NCBI RefSeq assembly: GCF_001552215.1
Contig: NZ_BCQT01000006.1
Coordinates: 186,001 to 250,000 of the forward strand
Reading direction: 5' to 3'
Origin: Actinomadura macra NBRC 14102
GTDB taxonomy: Bacteria; Actinomycetota; Actinomycetes; Streptosporangiales; Streptosporangiaceae
DNA: 64,000 bases
Of this stretch, positions 59,626-64,000 are shown piece by piece (position 1 is the stretch's first letter; every line of letters starts with the position of its first letter). A model generated the notes under the pieces. That model saw nothing but the letters and a program-made list of their open reading frames with translations, was not told the origin of the DNA and did no database searches. The position numbers and the translations under genes are program-made.

Positions 59626-61017
59626 TCAGCGCAGCGCGGTGGCGAGTTCTTCCCACAGGTAGGCGGCCGTCTCGGCGCCTTTGAGCAGCAGGGGGATCTC
59701 GACCTTCTCGTTCGGGGCGTGGATCCGGTCGCCGTTCAACCCGACCGCGACGAAGATCAGCGGCGCGTCCAGGATGTCGGCGAGGTCGGCCTCGGGTCCG
59801 CTGCCGCCCTCGCGGGTGAACAGGATCTCACCTCCGAAGGCCCGTTCCATGGCGCGACGCGCCGCGCGGACGCCGGCGGAGTCGATCGGCGAGAAGCACG
59901 GGCGGACGCCCCCGCCGGGGATGCGCACCTCGGCGACGACGCCGGCCGGGGTGTTGGCCGCGACCCAGGCGCGGAAGGAGTCCCGCACCCTGGCCGGGTC
60001 CTGCCCGGCGACGAGCCGGAACGAGATCTTGGCGTGCGCCTCGCGGGGGACGATCGTCTTGCCGCCGGGACCGGTGTGCCCGCCCCACATGCCGTTGATC
60101 TCGGCGGTCGGGCGCGCCCAGATCCGTTCGAGGGTGGTGTAGCCCGCCTCGCCGTACGGGGCGCGGCTGTCGCCCGCGGTGCGCAGCCACGCCTCCTCGT
60201 CGAACGGCAGCCGCGCGAACAGCTCACGCTCCTCGTCGGTGAGCGGGACGACGTCGTCGTAGAAGCCGGGGAGCGTGACCCGCCCGCCGGAGTCGTGCAG
60301 GGACGCCAGGAGCTCGGCCATGGCGTGCAGGGGGTTCGGGACGGCGCCGCCGAACGAACCGGAGTGCAGGTCGGACGACGGGCCGCGCAGGGTGAGCTCG
60401 ACCTCGGTGAGGCCGCGCATCCCGGTGCACATCGACGGGACGTCGGCCGCCCACATCGTGGTGTCGCTGATCACGACGGCGTCGCAGTCGAGGCGAGCGC
60501 GGTGGGTACGCAGCAACTCGCCGAAGTGCACCGAGCCGGACTCCTCCTCGCCCTCGACCAGCAGCTTGATCGTGACGGGCGGGGCGGTCGCGCCGGACGC
60601 GGCGAGCGCGGCGCGGATGCCGAGCGTGTGGAAGAAGACCTGGCCCTTGTCGTCGGAGGCGCCGCGCCCGATGAGCCGGTCGCCCTTCTCCACGGGCTTG
60701 AAGGGGTCGGTCTCCCACTCCGACAGCGGCTCCACCGGCTGGACGTCGTGATGCCCGTAAATGACGACGGTGGGCGCGCCGGGGTCGGCCGCGGGCCATT
60801 CGGCGAAGACGGCGGGCAGCCCTTCGGTCTCCCAGGTCTCGACGGTCGGGAAGCCCTGCTCCCGCAGGTGGGCGGCGAGCCATTCGGCCGATCGCCGCAC
60901 GTCGGCGACATACGCCGGGTCCCCCGAGATGGACGGGATCGCCAGCCATTCCTTGAGGTCGGCGATGAATCGGTCACGGCCGGCCTGGATGTACGCGACT
61001 ACGTCGTTCACCTGCAT
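59626..61017 (-). CDS. M20-family dipeptidase
   Basis: 463 aa zinc peptidase. Metal ligands in YGHHDVQP, GRGASDDKGQ and VEGEEESGS; a dimerisation domain (HSGSFGGAVPNPLHAM) is inserted. ATG 61017 has AAGGGG upstream. Cytosolic hydrolysis of dipeptides is typical of the family. Ends 35 bp before the nudC start, likely same transcript. Confidence 0.9.
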   Translation of the reverse strand: MQVNDVVAYIQAGRDRFIADLKEWLAIPSISGDPAYVADVRRSAEWLAAHLREQGFPTVETWETEGLPAVFAEWPAADPGAPTVVIYGHHDVQPVEPLSEWETDPFKPVEKGDRLIGRGASDDKGQVFFHTLGIRAALAASGATAPPVTIKLLVEGEEESGSVHFGELLRTHRARLDCDAVVISDTTMWAADVPSMCTGMRGLTEVELTLRGPSSDLHSGSFGGAVPNPLHAMAELLASLHDSGGRVTLPGFYDDVVPLTDEERELFARLPFDEEAWLRTAGDSRAPYGEAGYTTLERIWARPTAEINGMWGGHTGPGGKTIVPREAHAKISFRLVAGQDPARVRDSFRAWVAANTPAGVVAEVRIPGGGVRPCFSPIDSAGVRAARRAMERAFGGEILFTREGGSGPEADLADILDAPLIFVAVGLNGDRIHAPNEKVEIPLLLKGAETAAYLWEELATALR

Positions 61018-61083
61018 GCCCCTTCGCATGTCGTACTGTCAGGCACTGTAAAGGATTTCGGTCACTGGTCCCCCGGAGAACTT

Positions 61084-61353
61084 TTGATCCTCATTGATCC
61101 ACCTCTGTGGCCCGCACGCGGGCGGGTGTGGTCGCACATGGTGAGCGACGTCTCGTACGAGGAGCTGCATGCGTTCGCGGCGGTGCTGGGGATGCCGCCA
61201 CGAGCGTTCGAACGCGACCACTACGACGTCCCGTCCGAGCTGTACGAGGCGGCTGTCGCGCAGGGCGCGGCGGCGGTGGGCTGTCAAGAGCTTGTCCTGC
61301 GGCTGACCCAGGCCGGTCTGCGGCGCCGCAAGGTCGTGCGCCTTTCACGTTAG
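61084..61353 (+). CDS. DUF4031 domain protein
   Basis: 89 aa: (L)ILIDPPLWPARGRVWSHMV, then SYEELHAFAAVLGM and AFERDHYDVP, the DUF4031 pattern. Function unknown. TTG 61084 is used because GGAG lies 6 nt upstream and it restores the conserved N-terminus. Its last 4 nt overlap the end of the convergent HD-domain gene. Confidence 0.8.
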   Translation: MILIDPPLWPARGRVWSHMVSDVSYEELHAFAAVLGMPPRAFERDHYDVPSELYEAAVAQGAAAVGCQELVLRLTQAGLRRRKVVRLSR

Positions 61354-61958
61354 GCGTTCAGGAGCATCAGTTCGGTTTGTATGTTACGCCGGGCGCGTTC
61401 CTCGTAGCGCTCATGTGCGGGCGGTGTGTGGAAGAGCGAGGGCAGCGCCAGGAGCCCGTTCAGTATCTCCGCACGTCCGGCCCGGTAGAACTGCTCGGGA
61501 ACGAACGCGTATTCCTCCCGGACGGCGGCCGCGTAGGCGGCGTACCGGTCGGGGTCCGCGCCGAGGATCGCGAGGTCGGCGTCGCACAGGACCTGTCCGT
61601 CGCGGTCGTCCTCGCCGGGGGCGTGCGTGGCCGTCAGCCCGACGAGCCGGACGACCCGCTCGACGTCGCCGGGCGCGAGGTCGGTGTCGGCGAGCATGCG
61701 GGCGGCCAGGCGGGCGCTGCGTTCCTCGTTGTCGGCGCGCTCCGGTTCGTAGACGGCGTCGTGGAACCAGGCCGCGAGCCGGACGGCGTCGGGATCGGCG
61801 GCATGGTCGGCCAGCTCGTCCACAAGGTCCAGGACGGCGGTGAGGTGCTCACGGGTGTGGTAGCGGCGGTGCGGCTCGCCGTAGCGGGCGTCCAGATCGG
61901 TTCCGATGTGCCGGGTCTGCGGACCGGCCAGGGCGATCCACCGATCGACGAGGTCCAT
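61350..61958 (-). CDS. HD-domain metal-dependent phosphohydrolase
   Basis: 202 aa. RRYHTREHL and AAWFHDAVYEP (HD pair), followed by TATHAPG and LCDADLAILG, the ligand set of the predicted HD superfamily phosphohydrolases. Substrate unknown. ATG 61958 with AAGGAT upstream. Divergent from the siderophore genes. Confidence 0.83.
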   Translation of the reverse strand: MDLVDRWIALAGPQTRHIGTDLDARYGEPHRRYHTREHLTAVLDLVDELADHAADPDAVRLAAWFHDAVYEPERADNEERSARLAARMLADTDLAPGDVERVVRLVGLTATHAPGEDDRDGQVLCDADLAILGADPDRYAAYAAAVREEYAFVPEQFYRAGRAEILNGLLALPSLFHTPPAHERYEERARRNIQTELMLLNA

Positions 61959-62055
61959 GAGGTCATCCTTGCGGATTAACGGACGGCATGGGACACGCGA
62001 TGTTATCGATCTTGCACGCGTCGCCAGCGCCCGGCCACTAGGGTGAAACTTCCAG

Positions 62056-62074
62056 TTAGGCAAGCCTTACCTCA
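62056..62074. promoter_or_regulatory. DtxR/IdeR-type iron box
   Basis: ttaggcaagccttacctca matches the 19-bp actinobacterial iron-box consensus (TTAGGTTAGSCTAACCTAA) at 14 of 19 positions. It lies 20 bp upstream of the ATP-grasp start, so the downstream operon is probably repressed by iron-loaded DmdR/IdeR. Confidence 0.7.
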
Positions 62075-62093
62075 CCCACTGAAAAGACCCACT

Positions 62094-63233
62094 GTGTCCG
62101 CCTCTGTCTACGTGGTCGCCGGAAAGGCGACCGACTCGGTGACGCACGGATTCCTGCCCGCCGCCGCACGCCTGGGTCTGGACGCGATCCTGCTCACCGA
62201 CCGCCCGTCCGCCCACCGCCACGAGGGGACGGTCGCCGAGTGCGCTGTCTCCGACTTCCGGGAGGTCATCGCCCGTGTCGGCGGGACGCCCGGCGGGATC
62301 TTCTCCAACAGCGACTTCCTCCAGGCACCGACCGCGCTGGCCGCCGCGTACTTCGGGCTGCCGGGCAAGGACTGGCGCGCGGCGACCCGGACGAAGAACA
62401 AGGCGCTCATGCGCCGCCACCTCGCCCCGCTCGATCCGGTCTTCTCAGCGGACGCCTTCGCGGTCCCACCGGAGGCGCCGTTCCCGCTCGTCCTCAAACC
62501 GCGCGAGGGCGTGGCCAGCGAGGACGTGTTCCTCGTCCGCGACATGCGGGAACTTTCCGCCCGGCGCGAGGAGGTCGCGGCACGGCGGAGCGACCCGCTG
62601 GTGGCCGAGGAGTACCTGCCCGGGGAACTGCACACCCTCGAAACGCTCGGGGACGGCCGTGAACTGCGCGTGCTGGGCTCGTTCCGCACGCGGGTCTCGC
62701 CGCCGCCGTTCTTCGTGGAGGAGCGCCTCGAATGGGCACCGCCGCCCCCGGAGACGCCGCAGGTCCTGGCCCAACTGGAGGCGCTCGGCGTCGGCTTCGG
62801 GGCATGCCACACCGAGTTCGTCGTCCACGACGGCCGCGCCCGGATCATCGAGGTGAACTACCGGCTGATCGGCGACCACTGCGACTTCCTGCTCGCCGAC
62901 CTGCTCGGCGTCCCGCTGTTCGAACGGATCCTCCGCGTCCACCTGGGCGAACCCCTGGACGCCGACGGACCGCGCCCGCGGCGGCACGCCGTGGCGGAGC
63001 CGATCATCGCCGACCGGCCCGGTCGGCTCACGGCCGCGCCGGAGGCCTTCGAGACCGACGACGGCGCGGTGCGGCTGGCCTACCGGCCGCAGCGCGGCGT
63101 CGGCGACGCCATCGCCATCACCCGCACCAACCGGGACTACCTCGGGACGGTCCGCGCGATCGGCCCCGACGCGGGTCAGGTGGAGACGGCGCTGGCCCGA
63201 TTCCGCGAAGCCCACACGTGGACGATCGCGTGA
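62094..63233 (+). CDS. ATP-grasp enzyme of siderophore operon
   Basis: 379 aa. ATP-grasp features: FPLVLKPREGVASEDVFLV (ATP-binding lysine), VAEEYLPGELHT and the metal site VHDGRARIIEVNYRLIGDH. It probably joins a carboxylate to an amine with ATP. GTG 62094 chosen for fit after the iron box. Its stop overlaps the IucA/IucC start (GTGA), which places it in NRPS-independent siderophore assembly; substrates unknown. Confidence 0.82.
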   Translation: MSASVYVVAGKATDSVTHGFLPAAARLGLDAILLTDRPSAHRHEGTVAECAVSDFREVIARVGGTPGGIFSNSDFLQAPTALAAAYFGLPGKDWRAATRTKNKALMRRHLAPLDPVFSADAFAVPPEAPFPLVLKPREGVASEDVFLVRDMRELSARREEVAARRSDPLVAEEYLPGELHTLETLGDGRELRVLGSFRTRVSPPPFFVEERLEWAPPPPETPQVLAQLEALGVGFGACHTEFVVHDGRARIIEVNYRLIGDHCDFLLADLLGVPLFERILRVHLGEPLDADGPRPRRHAVAEPIIADRPGRLTAAPEAFETDDGAVRLAYRPQRGVGDAIAITRTNRDYLGTVRAIGPDAGQVETALARFREAHTWTIA

Positions 63234-64000
63234 CGGACATCGAAGGCCCGCTGGCGGCCCGGGTCCTGAACGCTCTGCTGCGCGAGGACTACGCGGGGCT
63301 GCGCCGTCTCGTCGATCACCGGACACGGACCCTGAGGCTCCCGACGCGCGTGGTCCGTCTCGTCCAAGCGGAGCCGCCGTTCCTCTCTGACCTCGTCTTG
63401 GACGAGACCCAGCACCTCGACCTCCGCGACGTCTTCGCGCTGGTCGAGGCGTTGGCGGATCCGCGGGACGATGTGGCGGGTTTCAAGCAGGAATGCCGGG
63501 AAGCGCTCGCCGCGCTACGCCTGCATGAGGACGCGCGCCCCGCGGTGCACCGGCGTCTTGCGCGGATTCCGGGCGAGCTGCGTGCGGGTCCGGGGACGTT
63601 CTACGAGACCCTCGCGGCCCACACCGACCACCCCGTCCATCCGACCGGCCGGGGCCGGGCAGGTCTGAGCATGGCGGACCTCAGCCGGTACGCCCCGGAG
63701 TTCCACCCCGTCTTCCCGCTGCGTTGGGCGGCCGTCTCCGACGCGACCCTGATGGGAGACCGCCCGAAATGGTGGCCGGACCCTGCCGATGTGGGGCTGC
63801 CATCGGGCGCCGACCTCTTTCCCGTGCATCCTCTGGCAGTCTCCCGAGTACGGAAGGAAACCAGGGCGACGATCGCGCCGGAACGTTATCTACAGGTTGC
63901 CCCCACGCTCTCGATGCGCACCGTGGCCGCCGCTCCGCTGGACCACCTGAAGATGCCGCTGCCGACGAGCACGCTGGGGCTGCGCAACCGCCGCACGATC
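63230..64000 (+). CDS. IucA/IucC-family siderophore synthetase (3' end outside window)
   Basis: 257 codons visible, no stop before the edge. GTG 63230 overlaps the ATP-grasp stop. Family landmarks: HPTGRGRAGLS (ATP-binding His/Lys region, usually HP.HK.R.G) and DHLKMPLPTSTLGLRNRR (HxKxxxxxxxTxxxR). These synthetases adenylate citrate-like carboxylates and condense them with amines or hydroxamates. Confidence 0.85.
   Translation, partial: MTDIEGPLAARVLNALLREDYAGLRRLVDHRTRTLRLPTRVVRLVQAEPPFLSDLVLDETQHLDLRDVFALVEALADPRDDVAGFKQECREALAALRLHEDARPAVHRRLARIPGELRAGPGTFYETLAAHTDHPVHPTGRGRAGLSMADLSRYAPEFHPVFPLRWAAVSDATLMGDRPKWWPDPADVGLPSGADLFPVHPLAVSRVRKETRATIAPERYLQVAPTLSMRTVAAAPLDHLKMPLPTSTLGLRNRRTI

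Overview
The window reads as chromosome of a high-GC actinomycete, most likely Actinomadura-like (Thermomonosporaceae). The evidence is the GC-rich third codon positions, frequent GTG/TTG starts, a WhiB7 regulator, mycoredoxin, the DUF5753/DUF6879/DUF397 regulatory families, and a 43.8-59.6 kb segment whose gene content resembles the mycobacterial block around Rv3193c-Rv3199c (UPF0182, PDZ protease, DUF2342, ABC1 kinase, whiB7, uvrD2, mycoredoxin, nudC). The genus assignment is inference.

Left flank (1-12.7 kb): histidinol-phosphatase hisN, L-2-hydroxyglutarate oxidase, a secreted propeller-like protein and a tandem 153-bp repeat. Then comes a minus-strand lipid-type operon: a 1003-aa alpha/beta-hydrolase/acyl-CoA-synthetase fusion, a cytochrome P450 and an SDR. 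A three-TM protein, a Kelch protein, a small membrane protein and a frameshifted DUF3054 gene follow.

Integrated element (12,724-31,475, about 18.7 kb): a 38-bp direct repeat of the 3' half of an initiator tRNA-fMet gene bounds an integrative, probably mobilizable element. A tyrosine integrase lies at one end and a small excisionase at the other. A candidate oriT hairpin, MobC and a MOBP-type relaxase provide mobilization. No FtsK/TraB translocase or replication initiator is visible. The cargo is (i) a DUF2637 membrane protein with a coiled-coil protein, (ii) an APH-like kinase with a GRDP-like protein, (iii) an XRE(DUF5753)/DUF6879/DUF397/anti-sigma-type ATPase regulatory group, and (iv) the most striking content: a 2,093-aa Cap4-like nuclease/STAND NTPase resembling the antiphage Avs (AVAST) family, followed by an overlapping unrecognised 253-aa gene. 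Int, MobC and a 59-aa protein each show an apparent one-base frame break, so the element is either decaying or affected by sequence errors.

Right flank (31.4-64 kb): the reconstituted tRNA-fMet, proline catabolism (P5C dehydrogenase, proline dehydrogenase, divergent PucR regulator), a GT2-GtrA/GT39/two-component operon and a second identical tRNA-fMet with duplicated flanks. The conserved actinobacterial block follows, including whiB7 with a long leader carrying an attenuator-like terminator. The window ends in an iron-box-preceded ATP-grasp gene coupled to an IucA/IucC siderophore synthetase cut by the edge.
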